Shown one piece after another: positions 33,540 through 44,784 of a stretch of 64,000 bases of DNA. Numbering within the stretch: position 1 is the first letter of the stretch; every line of letters begins with the position of its first letter. The position numbers and the translations under genes are program-made. Location of the stretch: the NCBI RefSeq assembly GCF_036373705.1, contig NC_089863.1:9283357-9347356 (forward strand), in the 5' to 3' direction. Source of the stretch: Amia ocellicauda (Eukaryota; Chordata; Actinopteri; Amiiformes; Amiidae). Under the pieces are notes generated by a model, which was not told where the DNA came from, did not search any database, and saw only the letters and a list, made by a program, of their open reading frames with translations.

Positions 33540-34110
33540 CTACCTCTGAAGCACAATCAAGACAAACTGGCCGAGCAGAGTCTGTAGGACCCGTGTGGCT
33601 GAAGAATTGGTGAAACAAAATGGCACCGTGACGATTACAGATGCAGGGAAGCTGCCCGTCTCCCCCTCGACACAGACAGTACCGCTCCGATAGCACTGCT
33701 GTTGAGTGTGCAGCTGTAACTGTGTCATGAGACCAGAATTATAATTCTGAAACACCTTTCAAATACCATGTGTGCTGGATCTTGTCTGTGATTAAAATGA
33801 GGCACAGAGACGGCCACGCTGCTCGACCGCCAAGTGAAACAGCTGCACCTGGACTGGAGCTCCAGCACTGTGCGCTCCTGCTGCCGTGCTTAAAGACACT
33901 GAAGGTCAACTGCTCGTATACAGGTCCCCAAAACCCCCTGCACACTGGGGGTCCCCAGCACTCGAGGAGCAGCAGAGAGCTGAGGCCTGCTGGGCTGAAC
34001 CCAAGTGCGAGACACAAGCGTTCGGCCACAGGCCTGCCTTCCTTGAAATAGATCTTTCATGGAGATTAATAGATGATTGATAACAACATAAACCAGTGCT
34101 TCCTGTTAAG
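33540..34110 (+). repeat. Segment B, copy 2
   Basis: Begins CTCTGAAGCACAATCAAGAC, includes GTGAAACAGCTGCACCTGG, and ends with one half of the foldback (CCAGTGCTTCCTGTTAAGAA). It carries an insertion relative to other copies at about 33905-34060. Confidence 0.65.
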
Positions 34111-34139
34111 AAAAACCCACCACCCCATGTGCTTCTGTA

Positions 34140-34570
34140 GGAGTGTTGAAACTGAGAGACCTGGGTTCTCTAGCACAGAGTCGTGGCTCAGCCACTCTGT
34201 TCAGACAGAATAGACAGGAACAGGCCAGAGCAGGCTGCGTTATTACACCTGGGACCGCAGTGCGCTGGACAAGGCCTCGGCCCATTGGCCACCCTGCTCC
34301 TCAGTGCGGACTGCAGAGAGAGAAGATACTGTCTTCATCAGGTAGAGTGGCTACGCATTTTAATTGCACTGCACTGTCAGTGACAACACAGCCTGATGGG
34401 TAATATTGTGGTTTACTTGAAGTTGTGTAAAGCCAGTGGCATCATAACATTAGCCCCTCCACGGGCCCCTGTGGGTTCAGTCATCTCACTGAGGGTTGCA
34501 AACACCCTGGACCCCTGTCTCTGTGCATCACTGTGCAGACTGAGGCGACTGCACTGACCCATGGCTGAAG
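34140..34570 (+). repeat. Segment C, copy 3 (exon-like piece missing)
   Basis: Matches segment C from about 34380 (CTGATGGGTAATATTGTGG) to GCGACTGCACTGACCC at 34559, then stops; the CT tract and the 20-nt piece present in the other copies are absent. Confidence 0.55.
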
Positions 34571-34599
34571 GATAATTAAAAGGGAACTGCACCACCATT

Positions 34600-35400
34600 T
34601 TTTTAACTTAATTTTGTTAGCTGTATAAATTGTTTTAAATATGGCAATGTCGCAAATAGTCTGAAGTGAAGCGCCATTTTCTCTGTAGCAGACCGCTCAC
34701 TAACAACCTTGTGATGCGATCAGTGATGTATGTTTGGCACCGCCGAGAAGCATGTGGTGAGGCTGGGTGTCTGTCTGACACTTGAAAGCTGTACTAGTAT
34801 GTGTAACGTCTGTAGGCAATCAATCTGTGGAGTCTGAAAATTAAGTAAAAACATAATAATTATAATTATTCACCATATCTTCCAGCTGTACCTGTGAAAT
34901 AACATTATATATCAGAAGACAGGCAGACCTGTGTAAAGCAACAGGAATCGGCTTGAGATGTTTTAAATTCGATTTGTATTAGGCTCCACCACTCACCTTT
35001 CCCTATATAATTAATATCCAGTCCAATCTGACAGACGGATTTATCGCGTGTGTGTCGTGGCACCTTCACGTGCCTTTCAATGCATTTGCGAAGTACAGGA
35101 ATGTGCACATACTTATATATCAAATATTCTTTTTAATTCTGACATTGTGTGTGTCACATCAGCTCACATCATCTACGGGTTCTACAGAGCTGTGTGCCCA
35201 CTTTCTCTTGCATGTTATACAATAGATGCCTAGTAGTATATGATTGTATTATATCATAGAATGCTTGGTTTATTGGCTAGGGTAGTGAAGCAGTTCCCCT
35301 TTCATTAATAAATGAATTGAAAACAGAAAATACTTTTCTATGACTCCATATTTCCTTGTCTTTGCTGTGACTCTGAGTTTGCTTTCAGGTGCTGTGGATA
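34600..35400. other. Intergenic DNA upstream of GPCR copy 3; nothing recognised
   Basis: No confident coding frame or element except the MITE end that follows at 35400-35456. Confidence 0.35.
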
Positions 35401-35456
35401 AAAGTTAGTTTGTGCTGTACTTTCTGTTTGTGTTTTGCACTTCAGGGCCACCGTAG
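35400..35456. mobile_element. Terminal fragment of the GGTGGCCCTGAAGTGC MITE family
   Basis: GTGTTTTGCACTTCAGGGCC then ACCGTAG matches the right end of the element at 32263-32560. It interrupts the GPCR upstream flank shared with the copies at 22825 and 47340. Confidence 0.6.
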
Positions 35457-35899
35457 TACTTCAACAATAGAAATACACTCAAAAAAGCATCAATGAAAAA
35501 CATACCAAAAGTAATATTTTTTTTCATAGCGTTTTTCCCACTTTCTGAAGTTCAGTCTGGTACAATTTATAAATAAGGAAAAAAGTATCTGGAAATGCTG
35601 CTCTTAGTATCACTCGAAACTCATGCCATCACTCACTCAGCAGTGTTTAATATCAGCCCCTAATGGGCTCTGCTTTCTCTCAGTCATTGTCCAGGTCTCT
35701 GGATGCTCACAGCCTGCCTGAGCGACTGTCCCAGAGAGAGAACACCCCCACCCCCACTGCAGCACAGCCCCTCCGTCCCCCGAGTCTCTGTCTGAGAGGA
35801 GCAGGAGAGAGCAGCCTGGTGGACCCGTCTGAAGCCCCCAGGAGCAGCGAGGAGACGCAGAGAGCAGAGCAGACGAGCACCAGGCAGCCCCCACTGACC

Positions 35900-36844
35900 A
35901 TGAACAACTCAAACACCACAGGACTGGACACAGACTCTCAGGACAATTTAGAATACTCACGCAATGCATTTATATTTATAATTGTAATGAGAATTTTAAA
36001 CGTGGTCATCGGGCTGCCGGCCAACTGCCTGGCCATCTGCAGCCTGTACCGCATGATCAGGGCTGACATGGTGGTGCCCATCTACATCATCAACCTGCTC
36101 ATCTCCGACCTCCTGCAGATCATCGCGAGAATAGTCCGGTTAATCTTACTCACACTTACACACAGTGAGAGATTACAGGTTGCTAAGGCTTTTTCTTTCA
36201 GTCTCTTTATCTTAGGCCTGAGTGCCAGCATTGGGTTCATGCTGTGCATCGCCCTGGAGAGATACCTGGTGGTCGCCCATCCTCTGTGGTACCGGTGCCG
36301 CCGCAGCATCAGGCACACCACACTGGTCTCTGTGGGAGTGTGGGTGTCGGTTGTGATACTTACTGCAGTGGTGATGCCACTATATTTTATGCCACATTTT
36401 CAACAACAAATAACTATAAGTTTCTCTGTGCTCTTCCTCCTGCCGTTCCCACTTCTCTTGTTCTTCTTCTTCGGCACATGGAGAGCCATCGCCGGCGCCA
36501 CCTCTGTACGAGACGAGGAGAAGAGGAGGATTGTGCGCACGCTGGCCCTCGTCCTGGGCACCTACACTGTGCTCTTCCTCCCATACTGCATAGTGACTTT
36601 TATTATAAGCTATAAGATAAAAAGAAATAACAATATTGCCTTAATCATTACAATTCAAATGGTGCAACTCAGTGCCCTTGTGGACCCAGTTCTGTACATC
36701 CTCCTCAGGCCTGATGTCAGGAACACACTGGGCTCTCTCCCCTGCTGTCAGAGGCTGTTCACACTGACCAACTGCTGGACACCCAGAGCTGAGCAGGAGA
36801 CAGAGGATACAGCCACTGTGTCTCCTACTGAAACTAGCGTCTGA
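35900..36844 (+). CDS. Class A (rhodopsin-like) GPCR, copy 3
   Basis: A 314-residue intact paralogue of copies 1-2. It begins MNNSNTTGLDTDSQDN with an N-terminal sequon (ACC-ATG context) and keeps LPANCLAI, NLLISDLLQ, ERYLVVAHPLWYRCRR, VGVWVS, LLPFP, LFLPYCI and DPVLY, with a full tail ending TVSPTETSV. Divergence from copy 2 is concentrated in TM3, extracellular loop 2 and TM7, the likely ligand-facing parts. The upstream ATG at 35663 and the CTTTCTCTCAG acceptor-like site are conserved. It too lacks the class A disulfide cysteines. The 3' flank is intact to about 38100. Ligand unknown. Confidence 0.87.
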   Translation: MNNSNTTGLDTDSQDNLEYSRNAFIFIIVMRILNVVIGLPANCLAICSLYRMIRADMVVPIYIINLLISDLLQIIARIVRLILLTLTHSERLQVAKAFSFSLFILGLSASIGFMLCIALERYLVVAHPLWYRCRRSIRHTTLVSVGVWVSVVILTAVVMPLYFMPHFQQQITISFSVLFLLPFPLLLFFFFGTWRAIAGATSVRDEEKRRIVRTLALVLGTYTVLFLPYCIVTFIISYKIKRNNNIALIITIQMVQLSALVDPVLYILLRPDVRNTLGSLPCCQRLFTLTNCWTPRAEQETEDTATVSPTETSV

Positions 36845-37140
36845 GAGAGATTGGCACTGCAATATAATCTCTGGAGTCTATCTCAGACAGACAGACAGAC
36901 CCACAATGCAACACATCCTGTATATATTAACCCACACAGCTGAGGCCGACTCTCTCTGTCCCAGAGTGTCTCCTCACACATCACCCTCCAAGTCTAACCT
37001 GCAGCACAAACCCCACTGTGCTCCAGGTGCAGTGCAACTTCCTGTTTGGCAGATTAAATGAACAAACTTAAGCTGCATTCAAACAGCTCCTGACTAACAG
37101 AAACTATTGCAGTTTCCTGCTGTCTGTCAGAATCAAGTTA

Positions 37141-37330
37141 TATACAGTTAGGTCCATACATATTTGGACAGTAACAGAATTGTCATAATTTTGTCTCTGT
37201 ATGCCACCACAATATCTGAAGAAGGAGAAATAAGCACCGAATCCAGAGTAACTCTGATTGATACTGTTACTGAGTGATCTCTCCTTCTGCATCATAAAAA
37301 GTTTGAACAAATAAAGGGAATGTCAATATG
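37141..37330 (+). mobile_element. Tc1-like element remnant (terminal part)
   Basis: ACAGTTAGGTCCATACATAT then TTGGACAGTAACAGAATTG is close to the widespread fish Tc1 terminus, followed by CTCTGTATGCCACCACAAT. No other end or transposase is seen. Confidence 0.7.
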
Positions 37331-37359
37331 AAATTCAAGGCTTATATATGTGTACAGAA

Positions 37360-37361
<2 letters not shown>

Positions 37362-37411
<50 letters not shown>

Positions 37412-37443
37412 GTAGTAGTAGTAGTAGTAGTAGTATTATTATT
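37362..37443. repeat. (ATT)n/(AGT)n microsatellite
   Basis: Long ATT run followed by AGT units and a return to ATT. Confidence 0.95.
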
Positions 37444-37639
37444 GTTACCATTATTATAATTACAATCTGTGTCAGCCTTACTTCCACATAACCATATGTA
37501 TTAATTTAATAACTTGTGTTATCTGTGTTACATTATTATTGATCTGAGACCATTTTTTCATATGCCGGATTGTTTCAGAAACAAATAAAACAAAGTTATA
37601 TCTAAAATATGAATGTTTTGGAAAATAAGGCTTCTTTTT

Positions 37640-37940
37640 GCACTTCCAAGATCTCAGATTGAGTCAACATCTCCACTCATCAGCCAATCACAGACTCCGA
37701 CACTGGCACGTCCTGTGGCCAGAGTCTCCTCCAGCTGCCCAATGGAAGAACAGCATGGCGTACTGGGAGTGTGTGATTGGCCGATGGAGGGGGAGGGTTT
37801 ACAGTGTTGATTCAGTCTGGCTCTGGGTTTATTCTGCGTCAGTCCTGTTCACCTCCTCTCATTGTGAGGTTCAGTGACTGATGAAGGGGCCCCATCTCAC
37901 CGTGAGAAGGAGCCCCACTGTCTGGAGAAGCACAAATCAG
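37640..37940 (+). repeat. GPCR 3' flank, duplicated (copy after GPCR 3)
   Basis: Near-identical to 24735-25035; the homology with the flank of copy 4 (48588-49015) continues to about 38110. Confidence 0.85.
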
Positions 37941-38109
37941 TTTCCCTTGAACATATTGACTCAACTGTGCTCTGCTCTGTGCTGAAATGACACGCACCGT
38001 TAATAAACTGATAACTGATCTGCTGGACTGTTCTGCTCATCTGCCCTCTGACTGAGACACACATCCCAGATGTAAAGCACACAGTGACCAGGTCACAGGG
38101 GGCTTGAAA

Positions 38110-38890
38110 CTAGAGGTTGACCAATAGTAGATTTTCCAAACCGATACCGATAACAACAATTAGGGTGGGGGGAAAACCTGATGTCTGATTAGTCGGACGA
38201 CTATTGTATAAAATATATAGCACTCAGTGTAAAATTGCAACACTTAAAATAGATCAATTCAAATTCTGGAAAAAAAAGAAAATTGGAAAAAAATGAGGGA
38301 GTTACGAAGAATGAATTTATTGGAAAGCTTCTGTTAAAATTACAGCATTAATTCAACATGACCCCTTTTAGATCATTGATGAAAATAAACTACAAATAAT
38401 GAAATTCGAGTAATAACACTTTGGGTTCTTCACTTCGTTTCAGATAACTGTAGCTGTAGAAAGTGCTTTTTCATGCAGTGTTTCACGCTTCCCATTTGTA
38501 GGTTTGTGTATAACTCCTTTCTTATTCCTCAAAAAAAAAAAAAAAAATCTAAAAATAATAAAATAAACGTGACTGCACCACGCACTGTATAGTTTTTATT
38601 AATAGATTTACATGTCGAATTTGCAAGTGATCCAGGCGGCTGCTGTTGTTTAGCAAAGACAGATTAGAGCATTCGGGAATCATATAAGGGCATCAGCATG
38701 TACACAAACGCCTAATATCTGTAATGCACGGACTTGATTTACACAAATAAAAACGAGTCATAATAAATATAAACGAACAGGTTCATAAACAGAAATATTG
38801 TTACGACCTGGCAAAAGAGACCGTTCAACTTCAACTCCAGGCTGTGTTGGATTTGTCCCCCATCCTGTCTGAGTGTCCCTTCTGTGTCAG
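38110..38890. other. Repeat-derived and AT-rich DNA
   Basis: At 38113 a GAGGTTGACCAATAGTAG / CCGATACCGATAA phrase is typical of a common vertebrate interspersed repeat. Poly(A) at about 38530-38547. No gene recognised. Confidence 0.35.
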
Positions 38891-38904
38891 TGACCCCAGT
38901 GTGT

Positions 38905-38990
38905 TACTGTTGTGTCGGATATAAAAGCCCAGGCAGCAGCAGCGCTCTGTCCCTGAAGCTGTTACAGTACGCTCACTGTAACCCTCTCCT
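38905..38990 (+). promoter_or_regulatory. Candidate TATA promoter without an obvious gene
   Basis: TATAAAAG at 38920-38927 in a GC-richer island, followed by CCCAGGCAGCAGCAGCGC about 10-20 bp downstream. No coding exon was found after it, so this may be coincidental. Confidence 0.2.
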
Positions 38991-38999
38991 GTAAATGTG

Positions 39000-41150
39000 C
39001 AGGTCATTTCTTTTACAGAATGGTTGTAAATATACAGCAGATTTCAGTTTTCAGCCCGTTTCATTCGTAATACAGTGTCATACTGTAGAGACATTGCAAT
39101 CTATATTTTAGACATAAAGTGTTTTATGTCTACTCTTCAGGGGTTGATGTGATGATGGGAACAGACGTGTGTGCCTGTACTGCGAACTTGATTTGTCAGC
39201 AGGACTTCACTTTTGCTTAGTCCCGAGCACAGTTAACACTGTTTTCAACTCTTCCACCCCGTAACTTTGATATTTCACGTTATATGGCCAAATGTACTAT
39301 ATCATTTGTACAACCTGCTCTGAAAAAAACGTTATGGTAATTCCCCCTCCCCCCTCATTTCAGGCTGATTAACCTGATGAAGATCCAGTGCAAACATGTG
39401 CTCAATTAGCATCCAGGTTTAGGGCAAATAATCCTGTGACTGAACGATTTGATTTCGTCATAAATTCAATATAATAGTCATAAATCAGCATTATTTGTGC
39501 ATGTATTCTCTTTTTTTTCTGAAATGTAACAAGACACATAAGCTACGATCACTGCATTCACATTCTTAGCTGTTAGTCCTTTTTTCACACAATGCTATTG
39601 TGTCAGTTCTGTGATCGTGCTTTTGAGTGTTATTTTGCCAGGACATGAACATCCATAGTCCTGTTCCTAATGCTGATTTTACATGTGCTATTCCAGATTG
39701 CTCCAGATCCTTTAGAAAGTTTCCTGTTTTCAAGGGATGACACAAAGAGGGCCACAGTGACGTCTGTTGAACGGACTTTCTGCCTTTTGGCGCTTTATCG
39801 ACAAAAAACAAGAAAGGGAAAGTGCTTTCCAAGAAGAGAACAGTACTGTGAACCCGCACGTTTCCTCTCTTCTGCGGAAACTCATGGACGAATGGGATTT
39901 TGTTTCGATCTTGCTTTTATTTTTTTAATATTTTTTTTAAGATGTATATTTTTTCAGGCTCTGTAAGTTTCTTGGTCATTTTAAAATATATTTCTGAAAA
40001 ACTTCCATTCCATCCATTCTCAATTAACTTGTACTATCTGTTCACATTTTTAAGGACCTTGAAAAGTAAAGAAGCTTACTGCACTGATAATTGTTAACTG
40101 TTAATTGCATTTTAAATGTTTTTATAAAACATTACAGCTGACATTTCAGCTTGCATGTTCATAAAAGGCGATTTTCTACTCTTTGCTTTAAAAAAATAAA
40201 TGTTTTAAAACTCAAGTATATCGTTTTCCATGTCCTTTTGCCAGTACTGTTGTGAAAAACTAATATGTATTATATTTTTAATTATTTAATGAAAAATAAT
40301 GTAATCTAAAAGCACAGTATGAAAATCAGTAATTACAGTATTCTCCTATAAAAATACAATATATAGCTGTAGGCAAAACCGTTTAATACTGTAAAAGTAC
40401 ATATTACTATAGGATACTGTATTTGGTAATTACAGTACTATACTGTAAATGTTGATTACAGTAGTGGCTGGCAACCCAGCTGCCAGTATTTTACTGCAAA
40501 TTTACAGCGAAAAGTTTTACAGTGCTGCTCTTGTTAATGTCGCTATTCGCAGCTGCAGCCAGGAGTTATTAAAATAAAACCTCCTTAACTCTACCCTCGT
40601 CTGGTCATTTCTAAGGAGTTTAACAATATGAATCCACAAATAAAAGACTTGTGCAAATAACTCAGTAGGAATGAGAAAAGATCCAAATGTAAAAAATGTA
40701 ATGCCCTGATTTAAATGCCCACGCCGCTTTGCGTGTAAAATAACTTCATATAAAATATTTTTAAATGCAACAATTGTTATTCTTCACAAGTAAACCAATT
40801 TGGGACATAAATAATATGTATTGTACTTCTTCATAAATGGTACAACCCCCTTCAAAACACAGTATTTAATCGGTTAAAAAAATAATCTAGTGTGGAAATG
40901 CTGCTGTCTGAAAGCTCTAAAATGGTTTTCGAGGATGTAAGTGCTATGTAGGTATTTATAATACTGTCAGAGTCTTAAACAAAGTACCTTCTATTTTATT
41001 TTGTTTGTTTCCAATGTTTGATTGACTGTCACTACAACTTTTATTGACAACTTGTTTACGCACCTCTTCTCTCAGCCGAAGTTGTAACGCGAGCATGAGG
41101 CGTCATGGATGGTTTTCATTTCACCACTAGAGGCCGTGTTTGTGTCCTAT
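39000..41150. other. AT-rich intergenic DNA; no supported gene
   Basis: Includes a TACTGTAAATTTACAG-like repeat cluster at about 40330-40530, common in fish genomes, and short frames without recognisable products. Confidence 0.35.
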
Positions 41151-41216
41151 AACAGCGGTTCCCAAACTGTGGTGTGGCTGGACCCAAAGGGTGTGTGAGA
41201 AAAAACAATTTAAAGG

Positions 41217-41218
<2 letters not shown>

Positions 41219-41272
<54 letters not shown>
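41219..41272. repeat. (AT)n microsatellite
   Basis: About 26 AT units followed by a T run; frames on both strands over it are artefacts. Confidence 0.95.
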
Positions 41273-41280
<8 letters not shown>

Positions 41281-41589
41281 TTTTTAAGTGGGATTTTTTC
41301 AGAAATACTAATATTACATGTAATCATTTTCATTCTAAAAATCTAACCTTAATTTATCAATAAATAACCTGTTTTCCCGAAATGCACTTGAGCTCGTGCA
41401 CAGTTGGCATGTAAGCCAAAACTAATTCTAGCTAACCTAACTTGCTAGCTAAATTAACTATTTGCAAACATGTGCAACTGGTTACAAACAGGAGAACTAC
41501 CCAGTAAAGGTGTAGACGAGCCATTCAAAGATAGTCAGTAGGCCTTATGAAGGAGGAGAGGGGCAGAGTGAAAGTGAGAGGGAATCAGA

Positions 41590-43403
41590 GGTGAGAGAAA
41601 CTGAGAGATCTGAGGGACTGAGAGAGGCAGATCTTGCAGAGAGGGAATCGGAGGAAGATGATGGAGAGCCAGAAACAGAGGCAGGGGGAAGAAAAGATGG
41701 TCTATTATCAAGGCGAGAAGGCAAAAGCGGCAATAGAGTGAGCATCAGACGAGAAGAAGAAAATATGATGACAATTACCTAAGTCTGGGATTCACTTGGA
41801 CTGGCGATGCCGAGTGGCCAAAGCCATAGTCTAGTGAGGTTCTAGCTAGCAGTCTCAATATGAAACATGCCAATGTAAGAGAGAAGCCTGTTGCTTTTTT
41901 AGATCTAAAATGGAAGAACTGTGGAAAAGCCAAAAACTACTGTAATCGCATTCAGGCATAGGGCCTACCAAAAATGCGCTATGAGCATCCTATCTTGTTA
42001 GCTATAGATTGGCTAGAAAGGGATTACCTCACACAGTAGCTAAAGATGTGTGTTTACCAGCTGCGAAAGAAATGGTAGAATGCATGATTGGGGAAAAGGA
42101 ACAAAAAAGTTGGACATGATCCCGGTTTCCAACAACACTGTGTTTGATAGAATTGATAGAATGTCTGAACACATTCTCTCTAAATTAGTTGATCACATGA
42201 AAAATAGTGAGTTACCCATTTGAAGGCACAGTGCACAAAGATTTTGTGTTCTGTCGGCCCCTTGCTACCTGTACAACAGGGGAAGAGATCTTCAATTTAA
42301 TGGACATCTTCATGAGAACCAATGGAATAGACTGGGCACGCTGTGTGGGATTATGTAGTGATGGGGCAAAGTCGATGATGGGGAAGCATACTGGACTTAT
42401 AGCTCACATCAGGAAAGTCTGTCCATCCATTCTCTGGTTACATTGCATTGTTCATAGGGAGGCTAGCAGCAAAAAACATGCCAGATGACCTACTTTCAGT
42501 GCTCCGTGATTCAGTAAAACCGGTGAATTTCATTAAAGCTTGTCCGCTAAATTTAAAATTACAATTACAACGAGATTGGCAGCGAACATAAAGCACTTCT
42601 CCTACACACTGAAGTGCATTGGTTGTCACGCGGCAAAGTGTTGACAAGGCTTTTTGAATTGAGACACGAACTTCAGCAGTTTTTCGAAGACAACCCATTT
42701 CATTTGGCCTCTACCTTGCATGAGGAAGACTTTCTACAGAAGCTACCTTATCTAGCTGACTTTTTTTCTGTTTTGAATTAACTGAATTTATAGTCTGCAA
42801 GGAGTCAGTGTTACATTGTTCAATACACAAGACAAAGTAGAAGCAATGATAAAGAAATTACACTTCTGGGCAAGCTGTGTGAATGGGAATTCCCTCCTGT
42901 GTTTCCCAACGCTTCACGAGTTCATGAAAGCAAACAACGTGTTTTTGGGTGAACATGTGAAAAGTCTCATTATTGAACACCTCAATCAACTCGCTGAGGA
43001 GCTAAGGAAATACTCCCCACCCATGGATGCGTCTCAGACGTGGATTCACAATCCATTTGAAGCTTCCCTCCCTGTCCCGCAGCTGTCATTTCGGGAGCAG
43101 GAGCAGCTGATTGACTTGTCATCTGATGGTGAACTGCAGATGGAGTTCAAATGATAACCGTTTGTGGATTTTTGAACACAGACGATGCCGATTTACCCGG
43201 ACCTGGCCAAGCTAGCCTTGAAGGTGTTGATGCCCTTCGCTACAACTTACTTATGCAAGGCTGGGTTTTCTGCACTCACAACAGTGAAGACAAAATATCG
43301 CCAAAAACTGGATGCTGAGAAAGACTTAAGGCTGAAACTGTCTTCAATTAAGCCTAACATTGCAGAGCATTGTGCAGAGATGCAGGCCCACCCATCTCAT
43401 TAA
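41590..43403 (+). pseudogene. ZBED5-like hAT transposase, multiply broken
   Basis: Pieces in order: an acidic N-terminus (41590-41780), a degenerate BED-type finger with YLSLGFTWTGDAEWPKP then a stop, the hAT catalytic region at 42207-42488 (GEEIFNLMDIF, CSDGAKSMMGKHTG, LHCIVHREA), a region with PVNFIKA and [16 protein letters not shown] spread over shifting frames, then 42816-43154 (DKVEAMIKKLHFW, WIHNPFEASLPV), and the C-terminal dimerisation part 43185-43403 (TTYLCKAGFSALTTVKTKYR). Several stops and frameshifts make it non-functional. The family call rests on these ordered motifs. Nothing suggests a domesticated gene. Confidence 0.8.
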
Positions 43404-43439
43404 CATCAGTAAGCACCACCATTAGGTGAATGAAAACAC

Positions 43440-43440
43440 C

Positions 43441-43505
<65 letters not shown>
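43440..43505. repeat. (TTA)n microsatellite
   Basis: About 21 TTA units; polyasparagine on the minus strand is an artefact. Confidence 0.95.
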
Positions 43506-43734
43506 GGCCTTCTAGCTATTAGTACTAGTACTACTATTAATGTATCTGTATAAGCATAATTAAAGTAAACGTGATTAGGCTCTGTGTTGCTATGATAAAC
43601 CAGTTGACTTCTACATGAAACTCCACTCACAGCCGACACTGTCAGAGCACCATTCATGTTATTTCTAATTATGGGTTTCAATGTTTTTTCTACACTGCCA
43701 AAGTGATTCTGTACAATTCCAGTGTCCCCCAGGC

Positions 43735-44205
43735 TAGAGGAGAGCCCTTCTGAAGCACTGTCAAGACACACTGGCCGAGCAGAGTCTGTAGTACCGTGTG
43801 GCTTAAGAATCAGCGAAACAAAATGGCGTCGTGACAATTCCAGACGCAAGGAAACTGCCCATCTTCCCCCCAGCTTTGCTCCCATAGCAGGAATACCAGG
43901 AAGAACCAGAATAATAATCCTGAAACAACTTTAAAATACCATGCGTGCTGGATCTAGTCTGTGCTGATTCAAATGAGGCACAGAGATGGCCGTGCTGCTC
44001 GACCGTCATGTGAAACAGCTACACCTGGACTGGAGCTCCAGCACTGTGCACTCCTGCTGCAGCGCTTAAAGACACTGAAGGACACATATGATGAAACGAT
44101 AAACTAGCACTTCCTGTTAAGAAATGCCCCCCATGTTCTCCCGGAAAAGTATTGAAACCGAGATACTTTCTTAACGGGAAGTGTTGGCACAGAGCCGAGC
44201 TCTTA
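43735..44205 (+). repeat. Segment B, copy 3
   Basis: CTTCTGAAGCACTGTCAAGA, GTGAAACAGCTACACCTGG, then a complete foldback: AGCACTTCCTGTTAAGAAAT ... CTTTCTTAACGGGAAGTGTT (44107-44190), arms of about 20 bp. Confidence 0.7.
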
Positions 44206-44269
44206 TGGTTAGTATTATGATTATGATTATTTATACCCACTGAACAACTTATATATTTTGAAGTATGTG

Positions 44270-44663
44270 TGCGTGTGAGAGTGTGTGTGTGTGCACTACA
44301 ATGCGGTTAGAGTCATATGTCTTGAATTGCAAAGTTTATTCAAAATCAATTATAATACAGTACATTTATTTGTTAAACTTTTTTAACCAATGAGACTGAA
44401 CAATATTCATGTTTTAATTAGATGAATTGATTACAGAATATGATGGACATGGAAAAATAAATCACATAAGAATTGAAGATTTTTCAATAATTTTGCTGAC
44501 CATGCAGAACATTTCAGTTACACACAACCTGATAGGAAATATTGTGCAATGCCAGCAGTATCATGGCATTGGCCCCTGTGGGTTAGGAAATCTATCTGAG
44601 GATTATAAACTCCCTGGTCCCCTGTCTCTGTGTATCACTAACTAGACTACGGCGACTGCACTG

Positions 44664-44747
<84 letters not shown>

Positions 44748-44748
44748 G
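44270..44748 (+). repeat. Segment C, copy 4, with long (CT)n
   Basis: TAGAGTCATATGTCTTGAAT, then AACATTTCAGTTACACACAA and CCCCTGTCTCTGTGTATCAC, leading to an (CT)n tract of about 80 bp (44667-44746) that serves as the pyrimidine tract before the exon-like piece. Confidence 0.65.
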
Positions 44749-44768
44749 TGGACAGTGGTGATCTCCAG
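44749..44768 (+). other. 20-nt exon-like piece (V)DSGDLQ upstream of GPCR copy 4
   Basis: AG at 44747-44748, TG GAC AGT GGT GAT CTC CAG, then GTCAGTACAG. It would splice in phase 0 to the acceptor at 47558-47559. The putative intron contains a CR1-like LINE. Confidence 0.4.
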
Positions 44769-44784
44769 GTCAGTACAGTTACCA

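Larger units (their letters stand above)
41154..43405 (+). mobile_element. ZBED-like hAT transposon relic
   Basis: The left end CAGCGGTTCCCAAACTGTGG at 41154 is hAT-like. An (AT)n run (41219-41272) and then a decayed transposase follow. The right terminus is not recognisable; a (TTA)n run begins at 43440. Confidence 0.6.

Noticed and set aside
35663-35899. Upstream 79-codon extension of the GPCR frame as certain N-terminus
   Set aside because: Its ATG is out of frame in copy 4, it contains an acceptor-like site, and the internal ATG has better context and yields a typical receptor length; recency of the copies makes the open frame uninformative.
38905-38990. TATA-containing island as promoter of a protein gene
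   Set aside because: No coding exon or splice structure could be found downstream within 2 kb; kept only as a low-confidence regulatory entry.
39640-39740. Possible zinc-finger-like peptide (FTCAIPDCSRSFRKFPVFKG)
   Set aside because: One incomplete motif followed by a stop, with no supporting splice sites or second finger.
41127-41346. 68-codon frames on both strands with poly(Ile-Tyr)
   Set aside because: Artefact of the (AT)n microsatellite.
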